Assembly: GCA_004555865.1 (NCBI GenBank)
Contig: SFJO01000001.1
Span: forward strand, 1-64,000
Origin: Oscillospiraceae bacterium
GTDB taxonomy: Bacteria > Bacillota > Clostridia > Oscillospirales > Ruminococcaceae
DNA length: 64,000 bases
Direction: 5' to 3'
The notes under the pieces are model-generated. The model was not told where the DNA came from and did no database searches. It saw nothing but the letters and a program-made list of their open reading frames with translations. The translations under genes were made by a program, and so were the position numbers. This document shows, piece by piece, positions 48,490 through 57,522 of the stretch. The number at the start of each line of letters is the position of its first letter. Positions within the stretch are counted from its first letter, which is position 1.

Positions 48490-49670
48490 TGAACTACGAT
48501 AAAATTATCGCCACCGCTGCCCAGGAGATGCGCGCTTCCGGCATCCGCAAGTTTTTTGACATTGCGGCCGAAATGAAGGACTGCATCAGCCTGGGCGTGG
48601 GTGAACCGGATTTTAAAACGCCCTGGGCGGTGCGCGACGCAGGCATCCGCAACCTGGAAATGGGCCAGACCCGCTACACCTCCAACTCCGGCATGAAGGA
48701 ACTGCGCACCGAGATCTGCAAGTACCTCGACCGGCGCTTTGGCCTGCACTACGACCCGAACAGTCAGGTTCTGGTGACGGTGGGCGGCAGCGAAGCCATT
48801 GACATCGGCATCCGCGCCTTGGTCAGCCCCGGCGACGAGGTCATCATCCCGGAGCCCTGCTATGTGTGCTACGACCCCATCACCCACCTCACCGGTGGCA
48901 AGGTGGTGAGCATTCCCCTGCAGGAAAAGAACCAGTTCCGCCTCACCGCCGAGGAGCTGAAGGCAGCCATCACCCCCCGCACCAAGATGCTGATCCTGCC
49001 CTTCCCCTGCAATCCCACCGGCGCGGTGATGGAAAAAGAGGACCTGGAGGCCATTGCCGAGGTGCTGCGCGGCACCGACATCATGGTGCTGAGCGATGAA
49101 ATCTACGCCGAACTGACCTATGGGGCCGACCGGCACGTGAGCATTGCCAGCCTGCCCGGCATGGCGGAGCGCACCATCGTGGTGAACGGCTTCTCCAAGG
49201 CCTATGCCATGACCGGCTGGCGGCTGGGCTATGTGGTTGGCCCCGCCCCGGTCATCAAGATCATGACCAAGATCCACCAGAGCTGCATCATGTGCGCCCC
49301 CACCACCAGCCAGATGGCCGCCATTACGGCCATGCGGGAATGCGACGACGAGATCGACATGATGCGGGACGAATACAACCGCCGCCGCCGGCTTCTGGTG
49401 AAGAGCTTCAACGACATGGGGCTGAGCTGCTTCGACCCCAAAGGCGCATTTTATGTGTTCCCCTGCATCAAGTCCACCGGCATGACCAGCGACGACTTCT
49501 GCAAGGAGTTGCTGTATAAAAAGCGCGTGGCCATTGTGCCCGGCACCGCCTTCGGCGAGTCCGGTGAGGGGTACGCCCGCGTGAGCTACGCCTACTCGGT
49601 GGAGCATCTGGTGGAAGCCCTGAGCCGCATTCGGGAATTTCTGCAGGAGCTGAAAGAAGGCAAAGCGTGA
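48489..49670 (+). CDS. Class I/II pyridoxal-phosphate aminotransferase
   Basis: 393 residues, fold type I. The ATG at 48489 shares its first base with the Lrp stop. SLGVGEPDF near residue 37, NPTGAVM near 178 (aspartate-side loop), SDEIYAELTYG near 205 and the lysine site NGFSKAYAMTGWRLGYV near 235 identify the enzyme. It exchanges an amino group between an amino acid and a keto acid; the MetC/AspAT-like branch is likely, the exact substrate not. The stop overlaps the next gene (GTGA). Confidence 0.95.
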   Translation: MNYDKIIATAAQEMRASGIRKFFDIAAEMKDCISLGVGEPDFKTPWAVRDAGIRNLEMGQTRYTSNSGMKELRTEICKYLDRRFGLHYDPNSQVLVTVGGSEAIDIGIRALVSPGDEVIIPEPCYVCYDPITHLTGGKVVSIPLQEKNQFRLTAEELKAAITPRTKMLILPFPCNPTGAVMEKEDLEAIAEVLRGTDIMVLSDEIYAELTYGADRHVSIASLPGMAERTIVVNGFSKAYAMTGWRLGYVVGPAPVIKIMTKIHQSCIMCAPTTSQMAAITAMRECDDEIDMMRDEYNRRRRLLVKSFNDMGLSCFDPKGAFYVFPCIKSTGMTSDDFCKELLYKKRVAIVPGTAFGESGEGYARVSYAYSVEHLVEALSRIREFLQELKEGKA

Positions 49671-50821
49671 GCGCCCCGTCCATCCTGGTGCGGTCCATCG
49701 CCGGATACGAGGATCAGGCCGCCCTGGATGCGCTGATTGAGGGGCTGTTTGCCGCGCTTCCCGCCGCCGGGCGGATCGGCCCCGGCAAAACGGTGCTGCT
49801 CAAGCCGAACCTTCTGGCCAAGCACCCGCCGGAGCACGCCGTGACCACCCACCCCGCCATTGTGCGGGCGGTGGCGCGGGCAGTAAAGCGCCGCAGCCCG
49901 GCCCGCATCATTCTGGCGGATTCTTCCGGCGGCGTGTACAACCCGGCTATGATGCAGGCCACTTACAATGTGAGCGGTCTGGCAAAGGTTTGTGCGGAAG
50001 AAGGGCTGGAGCTGTACACCGGCTGCAAGTGGGGCGAGCGCGCCGTGGAAAACGGCGTGGCTGCCGAGCAGTTCACCCTCATTGAACCGGTGCTGGAGGC
50101 CGATGTGATCATTGACCTGCCCAAGCTCAAAACCCATGTGATGACCGGCTGCACCGCCGCCGTGAAAAACCTGTTCGGCTGCATTCCCGGCCTGCAGAAG
50201 GCCGAGTGGCATATGCGCTTTCCGGACCGGGAGCGCTTCGGCCAGATGCTGGTGGACCTGCTCTGCACAGTCAAGCCGGATTTTGCCATTCTGGATGGCA
50301 TTGTTGCCCTGGAGGGCGACGGCCCTGCCGGGGGCACACCCCACCCCGTCGGCCTTGTAATGGCCAGCGAGGACCTGCCTGCGCTGGACCTGGCCGTTTG
50401 CCGGGTCATCGGGTTGGACCCCATGCGGGTGCCTTATCTGGCCGCTGCCCACGGGCGCGGCCTGTGCGCCGAAGCCTTTGACCCGGCCTGGGCCGACGGC
50501 CCGGTGGAGCCGGTGCCCGGCTTCCGGCTGCCTTCCAGCTACACCGGCGGTGAGGGCAGCACCGACTTTGCCCAGCACACCCCCAAGCTGGTGCAGCCGC
50601 TGGTAAAGCGCGTGGAGCGCCTGATTGCGCCCCACCCGGTGGTGGACCAGAAGAAGTGCATTGGCTGCGGCAAATGCGCCGAGATCTGCCCCGGCCACAC
50701 CATTCAGGTGGGCCGTACCGCCCGCATTCATCCTTCCGGGTGCATCCGCTGCTTCTGCTGCCACGAAATGTGCCCGGTAAAAGCCATTGACGTGCGCCAG
50801 CTGCGCCTGTTCCGGCTGTAA
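49667..50821 (+). CDS. DUF362 protein with two [4Fe-4S] ferredoxin motifs
   Basis: 384 residues from the GTG at 49667, whose GTGA overlaps the upstream stop. The N-terminal DUF362 domain (about 1-290) has VLLKPNLLAKHPPEHAVTTHP near 45, DSSGGVYNPAMMQATYNVSGL, DLPKLKTHVMTGCTAAVKNLFG near 155 and LDGIVALEGDGPAGG. The C-terminal 60 residues carry CIGCGKCAEICPG and CIRCFCCHEMCPVKAID, two ferredoxin-type clusters. DUF362 proteins are presumed iron-sulphur enzymes or carriers of unknown reaction. The neighbourhood with an aminotransferase and ispE gives no clear pathway. Confidence 0.9.
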   Translation: MSAPSILVRSIAGYEDQAALDALIEGLFAALPAAGRIGPGKTVLLKPNLLAKHPPEHAVTTHPAIVRAVARAVKRRSPARIILADSSGGVYNPAMMQATYNVSGLAKVCAEEGLELYTGCKWGERAVENGVAAEQFTLIEPVLEADVIIDLPKLKTHVMTGCTAAVKNLFGCIPGLQKAEWHMRFPDRERFGQMLVDLLCTVKPDFAILDGIVALEGDGPAGGTPHPVGLVMASEDLPALDLAVCRVIGLDPMRVPYLAAAHGRGLCAEAFDPAWADGPVEPVPGFRLPSSYTGGEGSTDFAQHTPKLVQPLVKRVERLIAPHPVVDQKKCIGCGKCAEICPGHTIQVGRTARIHPSGCIRCFCCHEMCPVKAIDVRQLRLFRL

Positions 50822-50836
50822 ACGAGGAGGTTTGTC

Positions 50837-51766
50837 ATGAAGCAAGTGACTGTATTGGCCCCCGCCAAGCTGAACCTTGCCCTGGACGTGGTGGGCCTTT
50901 TGCCCAACGGGTACCACGATTTGGATATGGTCATGCAGACCATCACCCTGTACGAGCGGCTGACCCTTCGCCGCGCCGAGGAGGTACAGCTGCGCCTGCC
51001 CGGCAGCTGGGTGCCCGTAAATGAAAAGAACACCGCCGTCAAGGCGGCCCGGGCCTTTTTCCGTTACACCGGCCTTGCGGGCGGTGTGGATATGGAAATT
51101 GAAAAGCACATTCCCGTGCGCGCCGGCATGGCCGGCGGCAGTGCCGACGCCGCCGGGGTTCTGGTGGGGCTGAACGCCCTGTACGAGGCCCGGCTCTCTA
51201 CCAGTGAGCTGTGTGCCCTGGGTGCCGGCATCGGGGCAGACGTGCCCTTCGCCCTGATGGGCGGCACCTGCCGGGTGCAAGGCGTGGGCGATTTTCTGAA
51301 AGCCCTGCCCCCCTGCCCGCCCTGCTGGTTTGTCGTCGCCATGCCCAGCGTGGGGGTTTCCACCCCGGAAGCCTTTGCCCGTTACGACCAGATGGGCAGC
51401 CCGCTCCACCCGGATTTGGCCGTCCAGGAGGCCGCCATCCGCGCCGGGGATCTGGCCGCTCTGTGCGCCGCCGCCGGCAACGCGCTGGAGCATTGCAGCG
51501 GCGCGAAGGAAACGCCCCACATCCGGGCCATTCTGGATGAACAGGGGGCGCTGGCCAGCCTGATGACCGGCAGCGGTGCCGCGGTGTTCGGCGTGTTCGA
51601 CCGTGAGGCCAAGGCCCAGGCCGCCCGTGCGGCCCTGCGCCAGCAGTACAAGCAGGTGTACCTGGCCCAGCCCGACCGGGGCGGCCCTCGGCTGGTGTTC
51701 GGCCCCCGCAAGCCCTTTGGGCGGCGGCCCGGCGGCCTGAGCAAGGGCGGGCGGAATCCCCGCTGA
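50837..51766 (+). CDS. ispE: 4-diphosphocytidyl-2-C-methyl-D-erythritol kinase
   Basis: 309 residues. IspE phosphorylates CDP-methylerythritol in the non-mevalonate isoprenoid pathway. GHMP signatures: APAKLNLALDVVG (N-terminal), VRAGMAGGSADAAGVLVGLN near 95-115 (ATP loop), and MTGSGAAVFGVFD near 240 (motif 3). The C-terminal tail is basic and Gly/Arg-rich (GPRKPFGRRPGGLSKGGRNPR-like), longer than usual. AGGAGG precedes the ATG. It feeds undecaprenyl phosphate, so it supports wall synthesis broadly. Confidence 0.96.
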   Translation: MKQVTVLAPAKLNLALDVVGLLPNGYHDLDMVMQTITLYERLTLRRAEEVQLRLPGSWVPVNEKNTAVKAARAFFRYTGLAGGVDMEIEKHIPVRAGMAGGSADAAGVLVGLNALYEARLSTSELCALGAGIGADVPFALMGGTCRVQGVGDFLKALPPCPPCWFVVAMPSVGVSTPEAFARYDQMGSPLHPDLAVQEAAIRAGDLAALCAAAGNALEHCSGAKETPHIRAILDEQGALASLMTGSGAAVFGVFDREAKAQAARAALRQQYKQVYLAQPDRGGPRLVFGPRKPFGRRPGGLSKGGRNPR

Positions 51767-51790
51767 CCCACCGCCTGATTTTTCAACAGC

Positions 51791-51849
51791 AAAGCGCCCC
51801 TGTGCGGCCCTTCCGAAACGCCTTCGGAAGCCGCACAGGGGCGCTTTTA
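51791..51849. terminator. Very long bidirectional terminator
   Basis: The stem is about 26 pairs with one bulge (AAAGCGCCCCTGTGCGGC, then CTTCCGAA, pairing with their inverse). T4 follows on the plus side and T3 on the minus side. It separates convergent ispE and the pyrophosphatase gene. Confidence 0.88.
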
Positions 51850-51891
51850 TGGTTTTGTCGAACGATCGTTTTTGAAAAACGGTCTTGCTTT

Positions 51892-53550
51892 TTACTGCTG
51901 CTGCAGGTAGCTGATCAGGGCCGGGATCAGCTGCTTTTTGCGGCTGATCACGCCGGGCAGGGTGAACATATTGTCCTTCGCTTCCACATGGAAGGCGCCC
52001 GCCATCAGCTCCTCTGCCCCCTTACCGGCGTACAGAACGTCGGTGGACTGATCCAGCACGCTGGTGAACATATAGAACACCATGTCCACTCGCTCGTTCT
52101 TCAGGGTCTCCTCCAGATAGGGGCCCAGCAGCGCCTTGGCCTGGTCACGGTTTTTCTCGCTCACATAGCTGCCCTGGCCCACACCGAAGCGCAGATCGCC
52201 GTTGGTGAACACCTTAAAGTCCTGCAGGAACACCTCGCTGGCCGTCTTTCCGGTGAGGTTTTCGCCGGCCTCGAACATCTCGGTGGCCAGCTTTTCCACT
52301 TCCACGCCGGCAATCTTCGCCAGGGCGCGGGCTGCGCTCTCATCCACCGGGGTGCAGGTGGGGCTGCGGAACATCAGCGTATCCGACAGGATGGCGCTGC
52401 ACAGAATGCCTGCGATTTCCGGGGTGATCTCCACGCCCTGCTCGCCGTACATCTGGTAGATGATGGTGGACGTGCAGCCCACCGGCTGATTTCGGAAATA
52501 CAGAGGACTGTTGGTTTCCAGATTGCCCAGGCGGTGGTGGTCAATGATCTCCAGAATGTCCGCCTGTTCAAAGCCTTCCACGGCCTGGGTGCGCTCGTTG
52601 TGGTCCACCAGAATCAGCTGCTTGCGCTTCAGATTCAGCAGGTTCCGGCGGGAGATCATACCCTGATACCGGCCCTTCTTGTCCAGCACGGGGAAGTACT
52701 GGTGCCGCACCTTGCCCATGGCCGTGCGGGCCTCTTCCACGGAGGTGTTCAGATCAAAGGTCATCAGGTCGTCCTTGATCATGTAATGGCAGATGGGTAC
52801 GCTCTGGTTGATCAGGCGGGCGGCCTCGTAGGTGTCATAGGGGGTGCTGATGATGGCACAGCCCCGATCGGCGGCCAGCTTCACAATGGTGCGGGACACG
52901 GCCGAGCCGATGCACACCACAATGCAGGAGGCCTCCAGCTCAATGGCGCACAGCTGAGTCTCATAGCGGTTGGCCAGAATGACCACGTCGCCAGGCTGCA
53001 CCATGCCTTCCATGGCGTCCGGGCTGGCCGCACCGATGACGATCTTGCCCTTTTCAAAGCGGTCGTTGGGATCGCCGGTGATCAGGGTGCCGTTCAGGGT
53101 ACGGCACACCTGGTCCAGGCTGGCATGGGCCGCCGCCAGAACGCCTGCACCGTCCACGTCCATGTTGGCCATGGCCACATCGGTCAGGGTGATCAGACCC
53201 TCCAGGTGGCCGTCCTGGGTGGTGATAGGCAGCGTGCTGGCGTGGGCATCGCGCATGGTCTCCCATGCGTGGCGCATGGTGGTCTGGCCGTCCACACCCT
53301 CCACCTGGCGGATGTCAATGTCCTGCACCTGGGGGCTTACGTCCAGGCAGCGGCGGGGGGCCTTCATCTGGAAGCGCTTGAGCACATAGGCAGTTTCCTG
53401 GTTGGGCTCGCCCGCACGGCAGGCCTCGTACACAGTGCCGTCGCTGGTTTTATTCTTCAGGTTGGCATAGGCAATGGCCGAACAAATGGAATCGGTATCC
53501 GGGTTGCGGTGGCCGATGACCATAACCTTGCCCTTTTCCTGCTGGTTCAT
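51892..53550 (-). CDS. CBS-domain manganese-dependent inorganic pyrophosphatase
   Basis: 552 residues from the ATG at 53550; the longer frame to 53685 has no site. Family II pyrophosphatase with a regulatory insert. GHRNPDTDSICSAIAY near 13-28 (metal site), then CBS (about 70-130, TLPITTQDGHLEGLITLTDV), a DRTGG-like region (about 130-245), a second CBS (about 250-305), LEIIDHHRLGN near 333 (DHH motif) and a DHHA2 domain to the end. It hydrolyses pyrophosphate; the CBS/DRTGG insert lets adenine nucleotides tune it. Sequence supports the fold strongly. Confidence 0.94.
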   Translation of the reverse strand: MNQQEKGKVMVIGHRNPDTDSICSAIAYANLKNKTSDGTVYEACRAGEPNQETAYVLKRFQMKAPRRCLDVSPQVQDIDIRQVEGVDGQTTMRHAWETMRDAHASTLPITTQDGHLEGLITLTDVAMANMDVDGAGVLAAAHASLDQVCRTLNGTLITGDPNDRFEKGKIVIGAASPDAMEGMVQPGDVVILANRYETQLCAIELEASCIVVCIGSAVSRTIVKLAADRGCAIISTPYDTYEAARLINQSVPICHYMIKDDLMTFDLNTSVEEARTAMGKVRHQYFPVLDKKGRYQGMISRRNLLNLKRKQLILVDHNERTQAVEGFEQADILEIIDHHRLGNLETNSPLYFRNQPVGCTSTIIYQMYGEQGVEITPEIAGILCSAILSDTLMFRSPTCTPVDESAARALAKIAGVEVEKLATEMFEAGENLTGKTASEVFLQDFKVFTNGDLRFGVGQGSYVSEKNRDQAKALLGPYLEETLKNERVDMVFYMFTSVLDQSTDVLYAGKGAEELMAGAFHVEAKDNMFTLPGVISRKKQLIPALISYLQQQ

Positions 53551-53643
53551 GTTTCTTACTCCCTCTCGTTTGCCGGACACTCCCGGCCAATACGTCAAAC
53601 CCCGCTGCAGCTGCTCTGCCGCGGCGGGGGAAAGCTCACGTTG

Positions 53644-53652
53644 ATTATAGCA
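53644..53652 (-). promoter_or_regulatory. Extended -10 promoter of the pyrophosphatase gene
   Basis: TGCTATAAT on the minus strand, 94 bases before the start. A poor -35 (TTGCAG, 18-base spacer). Confidence 0.6.
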
Positions 53653-53765
53653 TATCTTTTTATTGCACTGCAAGGCGCGGGGCACGATTTTATGCGCTCT
53701 TCAGTCAGGTTCTCCGTTATTTCTCAAAGGCCGCCCGGCATGGACAATAATTTCTTCAATTTGCA

Positions 53766-53798
53766 CAAAACAAGCGCTTTCCCAGTGTGGGAAAGCGC
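53766..53798 (-). terminator. Terminator of the 2-hydroxyacid dehydrogenase gene
   Basis: Ten-pair perfect stem GCGCTTTCCC/GGGAAAGCGC followed on the minus strand by TTGTTTTG, 78 bases past the stop. The remaining bases of the gap 53551-53875 hold only the pyrophosphatase promoter. Confidence 0.85.
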
Positions 53799-53875
53799 CT
53801 GCACTCTGTCTTATTTGTCGTTCCATGGCGGGCAGCGCCGCCTGTTTTGGGGCCTGTTTGGGCCTTTGCGCCGCG

Positions 53876-54829
53876 TTACGCCATGACGTTCCGGGGCGTT
53901 CCGTTCAGATACAGCTGCACGTTTTCAAACACCATGTTCGCCCGCAGCACCATGCTCTCCTCGGTAGCAAAGGCCACGTGGGGGGTCAGCAGGGTGTTGG
54001 GGGCGCTGCACAGCGGGTGATCCTCCGGGATGGGCGGCTCGGTCTCGAACACATCAATGCCCGCACCGGCAATGCGGCCCGCCTTCAGGGCATCAGCCAG
54101 GGCAGCGCTGTCCACCACCGGGCCGCGGGCCGTGTTAATGAGCAGCGCGCCGGGCTTCATGCGGGCGATCATCTCGGCGCTGATCAGCCCCTTCGTCTGA
54201 GCAGTGGCCGGCACATGAAGGCTTACGATGTCGCTCTGGGCCATCACCTCTTCCAGGCTCCGATACCGGACGCCCAACTCCAGGGCCTCCTGCTTCTCGG
54301 TGCGGCTGTATGCGATGACCTTGCAGCCAAACGCCCGGGCCAGCACCGCCACACGCAGGCCAATGGCACCGGTGCCCACAATGCCGAAGGTCTTGCCGGC
54401 CAGCTCAAAGCCCACCAGCCCTGCCTTGGTGCCGCCATGGCGTGCCGCCCCATCGCAGGCGGGAATGCGCCGGGCCAGCCCCAGAACCAGCCCAAACACC
54501 AGCTCCGCCACCGCCGTGGTGGAATATCCGGCGCAGTTGCACACCAGAACGCCCCGCTGCCTGCACACCTCCATGGGGATGTGATCCACGCCGGTGAACG
54601 CCACGCTGATCATCTTCAAGCGGCTGCACGCCTGCACCACCTGAGCCGGCAGCGGCGAGTTGGCCACCATTAAAATGTCCGCATCTTTGGCCCGCTGAAT
54701 GAGGGTCTCCGGGTCCCATTTGCCGTCCAGCCAGGCGGTAAAGGTATGCCCCTGTTCCTTCAGGGATGCCGCCAGTTCCTCAATGGTCTGCTGCGGCACA
54801 GCCAGCCCTTCCAAAAGTACAATGTTCAT
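53876..54829 (-). CDS. D-2-hydroxyacid dehydrogenase
   Basis: 317 residues from the ATG at 54829 (GGAG nine bases upstream). It reduces a 2-keto acid with NAD(P)H; hydroxypyruvate or a related acid is likely but not fixed. Key parts: GIVGTGAIGLRVA near 149-161 (Rossmann loop), NTARGPVVDSAAL near 230 (catalytic Arg), DVFETEPPIP near 255 (Glu) and LTPHVAFATEES near 282 (His). It is a single gene with own promoter and terminator. Confidence 0.93.
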   Translation of the reverse strand: MNIVLLEGLAVPQQTIEELAASLKEQGHTFTAWLDGKWDPETLIQRAKDADILMVANSPLPAQVVQACSRLKMISVAFTGVDHIPMEVCRQRGVLVCNCAGYSTTAVAELVFGLVLGLARRIPACDGAARHGGTKAGLVGFELAGKTFGIVGTGAIGLRVAVLARAFGCKVIAYSRTEKQEALELGVRYRSLEEVMAQSDIVSLHVPATAQTKGLISAEMIARMKPGALLINTARGPVVDSAALADALKAGRIAGAGIDVFETEPPIPEDHPLCSAPNTLLTPHVAFATEESMVLRANMVFENVQLYLNGTPRNVMA

Positions 54830-54936
54830 TGCATCTCGCTCCTTTGGGGTGATGTTGCCAAACCGCTGCCGTCGGCGCTTTGGCACTTCCGGGTGCTCAA
54901 ACTGAGCCTGCGCGGTTTTCCTTTGTTTTGGTTTTT

Positions 54937-54965
54937 ATTATACCGCCGCGGCGGATGTTTTTCCA
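54937..54965 (-). promoter_or_regulatory. Promoter of the 2-hydroxyacid dehydrogenase gene
   Basis: TGGAAA (54960-54965), 17 bases, TATAAT (54937-54942) on the minus strand, 108 bases before the start. Confidence 0.65.
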
Positions 54966-54988
54966 GCCCCGGCAGCCCCCGTCAACAC

Positions 54989-55041
54989 AAAAAAGGCAGC
55001 CCCCTCCCTTCCGGCCTGAAACCGGAGGACAGGGGGCTGCC
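54989..55041 (-). terminator. Terminator of the ribosomal protein cluster
   Basis: GGCAGCCCCC pairs with GGGGGCTGCC (ten pairs) around an inner TCCGG/CCGGA stem; T6 follows on the minus strand, 40 bases past the rplQ stop. Confidence 0.94.
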
Positions 55042-55080
55042 CTTATGATTCACCAGTTCTGAGTGGCGATGAGCGGTGGA

Positions 55081-55422
55081 TTACACCAGCTCAATGATGG
55101 CCATCTCAGCGGCGTCGCCGCGGCGAACGCCAGTCTTGATGATGCGGGTGTAGCCACCGTTGCGATCAGCATACTTGGGGCCGATCTCATCGATAACCTT
55201 CTTCGCAACAGTCTCCTTGGTGATATAGGCAAACACCTGACGCTTGGAATGCAGATCTTCCTTCTTGCCCAGGGTCACCATTTTTTCGGCCATGGAACGA
55301 ACTTCCTTGGCGCGGGTGACGGTGGTCTCGATCTTGCCATTCTCAAACAGGTAGGTAACCATGGCGCGCAGCATCGCGTTGCGGCTGTCGCTGGTTCTGC
55401 CGAGTTTTCTGGTACCGGGCAT
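55081..55422 (-). CDS. rplQ: Ribosomal protein L17
   Basis: 113 residues. MPGTRKLGRTSDSRNAMLRAMVTYL at the N terminus and the RRGDAAEMAIIELV end are typical. Last gene of the alpha operon, 23 bases after rpoA; strong terminator next. Confidence 0.97.
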   Translation of the reverse strand: MPGTRKLGRTSDSRNAMLRAMVTYLFENGKIETTVTRAKEVRSMAEKMVTLGKKEDLHSKRQVFAYITKETVAKKVIDEIGPKYADRNGGYTRIIKTGVRRGDAAEMAIIELV

Positions 55423-55445
55423 CCCGTTTCACTCCTTTGCTGTAA

Positions 55446-56402
55446 TTACTCGTCGTCTTTGGTCAGGCTGAAGCCCAGGGAATCCAGCTTTGCCAGAACT
55501 TCCTCCAGACTCTTCCGACCCAGGTTGCGGACCTTCATCATGTCGTCTTCGGATTTGTTGATCAGATCTTCCACGGTGTTGATACCGGCGCGCTTCAGGC
55601 AGTTGAAGGAACGAACGCTCAGATCCAGCTCTTCGATGGTCATCTCCAGAGCCTTCTCCTTGCCGCGGTCATCCTTCTCCACCATGATCTCGGTGCCCAT
55701 GGTCTCTTCCGACAGGTTGACGAACAGGTTCAGGTGCTCGGTCAGGATGCGTGCAGCCAGGCTGACCGCCTCCTGGGCACTCAGGGTACCGTCCGTCCAG
55801 ACCTCAATGGTCAGCTTGTCGTAGTCGGTGATCTGACCCACGCGGGTGTTCTCCACGGCGTAGTTCACCTTCAGGACCGGGGTATAGATGCTGTCGGTGG
55901 GAAGAGTGTTCACATCGTTCTTCTCCAGAACAGCCTGCTTGTTGCGCTCGGCAGGCACATAGCCGCGGCCCTTGTCGAAGGTCAGCTCCATGACGAGCTT
56001 GCCGTTCTCGCCCAGGGTGGCGATGTGCCAATCGGGATTCAGAATCTCGATTTCATCACTCTGCTTGATGCTGCCAGCCGTCACTTCGCCTTCGCCAGAC
56101 GCCTCAATTCGGGCGGTGACAGGACCATCGGAGAACAGCTTTGCAGCGATTCCCTTCAGGTTCAGGACAATTTCAGTGACGTCCTCTTTCACTCCTTCAA
56201 TGGTGCTGAACTCATGCACAACGCCATCGATCTTCACACTGGTAACAGCAACGCCGGGAAGCGACGAGAGAAGGACACGCCGTAAGCTGTTGCCCAAAGT
56301 CGTGCCGAATCCACGCTCCAGAGGCTCTACGACGAATTTGCCGTAGCGGCCGTCCGGGCTCAAGGAAGCGGTATCGATTTTGGGCCGTTCGATCTCCATC
56401 AT
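55446..56402 (-). CDS. rpoA: RNA polymerase alpha subunit
   Basis: 318 residues. N-terminal dimerisation domain with GFGTTLGNSLRRVLLSSLPG near 31-50, and C-terminal DNA- and activator-binding domain (about 240-310: LDLSVRSFNCLKRAGINTVEDL and VRNLGRKSLEEV). AGGAGGG lies six bases before the first of two adjacent ATG codons. It lies between rpsD and rplQ as usual. Confidence 0.98.
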   Translation of the reverse strand: MMEIERPKIDTASLSPDGRYGKFVVEPLERGFGTTLGNSLRRVLLSSLPGVAVTSVKIDGVVHEFSTIEGVKEDVTEIVLNLKGIAAKLFSDGPVTARIEASGEGEVTAGSIKQSDEIEILNPDWHIATLGENGKLVMELTFDKGRGYVPAERNKQAVLEKNDVNTLPTDSIYTPVLKVNYAVENTRVGQITDYDKLTIEVWTDGTLSAQEAVSLAARILTEHLNLFVNLSEETMGTEIMVEKDDRGKEKALEMTIEELDLSVRSFNCLKRAGINTVEDLINKSEDDMMKVRNLGRKSLEEVLAKLDSLGFSLTKDDE

Positions 56403-56470
56403 AAAAAACCCTCCTAGGTGGGCCGGTCAGAGACCGGCCGTTGTTTCGCGTTCCCTTTGTATCAAGCGGA

Positions 56471-57076
56471 TTACTTGGAGTACAACTCGATGATCAGGTG
56501 CTCAGCCACATCGAAGTCGATGTCGCTGCGCTCGGGCAGCCGTTCGACGGTACCCTTCAGGGGATTCTGAGCGTCACGGCTCAGCCAGGCGGGCAGCACC
56601 ACAACGGGAGCGTCGGCGCCAACCAGCTTGGAGAACTTGGCGGAAGCGCGGCTGCGCTCACGCACTTCGATCACGTCGCCGGCCTTCACCTGGTAAGAAG
56701 GAATGTTGACCTTCTTGCCGTTGACGGTGAAGTGGGCATGGTCGACCAGCTGACGAGCATCGCGGCGGGTGGAAGCGTAACCCAGACGGAACACAACGTT
56801 GTCCAGGCGGCACTCCAGCATCTGCATCAGGTTGTCACCGGTCTGGCCGGGGCGGCGAACCGCCTCTTCGAAGTAGTGATGGAACTGCTTCTCCAGCACA
56901 CCGTAGATGAACTTAACCTTCTGCTTCTCCTTCAGCTGGGTAGCATACTCGGACTGCTTCTTGCGGAAGTTGCCCTCGGAGTTGCGGGTGGTAGTCTTCT
57001 TGGAGTAGCCCATGACTGCAGGAGAAATGCCCAGCGCTTTGCAGCGCTTGGCGATGGGCTGCGTGTTTTTAGCCAT
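56471..57076 (-). CDS. rpsD: Ribosomal protein S4
   Basis: 201 residues. It initiates 30S assembly and can repress its operon. The S4 domain near 90-155 (MLECRLDNVVFRLGYA, VDHAHFTVNGKKVN) is complete. The start MAKNTQPIAKRCKALGISP lacks the N-terminal zinc cysteines of the long form. AGGAGGAATTTGAATT precedes the ATG. Confidence 0.98.
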   Translation of the reverse strand: MAKNTQPIAKRCKALGISPAVMGYSKKTTTRNSEGNFRKKQSEYATQLKEKQKVKFIYGVLEKQFHHYFEEAVRRPGQTGDNLMQMLECRLDNVVFRLGYASTRRDARQLVDHAHFTVNGKKVNIPSYQVKAGDVIEVRERSRASAKFSKLVGADAPVVVLPAWLSRDAQNPLKGTVERLPERSDIDFDVAEHLIIELYSK

Positions 57077-57096
57077 AATTCAAATTCCTCCTTCAA

Positions 57097-57504
57097 TCAG
57101 ATGCGGCGGCGCTTCGGGGGGCGGCAGCCGTTGTGGGGGATGGGAGTGACGTCCTTGATCATGGTCACTTCCAGGCCGGTGGCCTGCAGTGCACGGATCG
57201 CAGCCTCACGGCCAGCGCCGGGGCCCTTCACGTACACTTCAACGGTCTTCATGCCATGCTCCATCGCGACCTTGGCAGCAGTCTCTGCGGCGGACTGGGC
57301 AGCGAAGGGAGTGCTCTTGCGGGAACCACGGAAGTTCAGACCGCCGGAGCTGGCCCAAGAAACGGTGTTGCCCTGAGTATCCGTAATGGTAACAATCGTG
57401 TTGTTAAAGGTACTCTGGATGTGGGCAGCGCCGCGCTCGATGTTCTTGCGCTCACGCTTTTTGGTGCGGACAGCGCCTTTTTTAGCAGCAGCTTTGGTTG
57501 CCAT
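57097..57504 (-). CDS. rpsK: Ribosomal protein S11
   Basis: 135 residues. HIQSTFNNTIVTITDTQGN near 28 and the C-terminal DVTPIPHNGCRPPKRRRI are diagnostic. It lies on the platform of the 30S subunit near the mRNA exit. 20 bases from rpsD; AAGGAGGAACAGAA upstream. Confidence 0.98.
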   Translation of the reverse strand: MATKAAAKKGAVRTKKRERKNIERGAAHIQSTFNNTIVTITDTQGNTVSWASSGGLNFRGSRKSTPFAAQSAAETAAKVAMEHGMKTVEVYVKGPGAGREAAIRALQATGLEVTMIKDVTPIPHNGCRPPKRRRI

Positions 57505-57522
57505 TTCTGTTCCTCCTTATGG

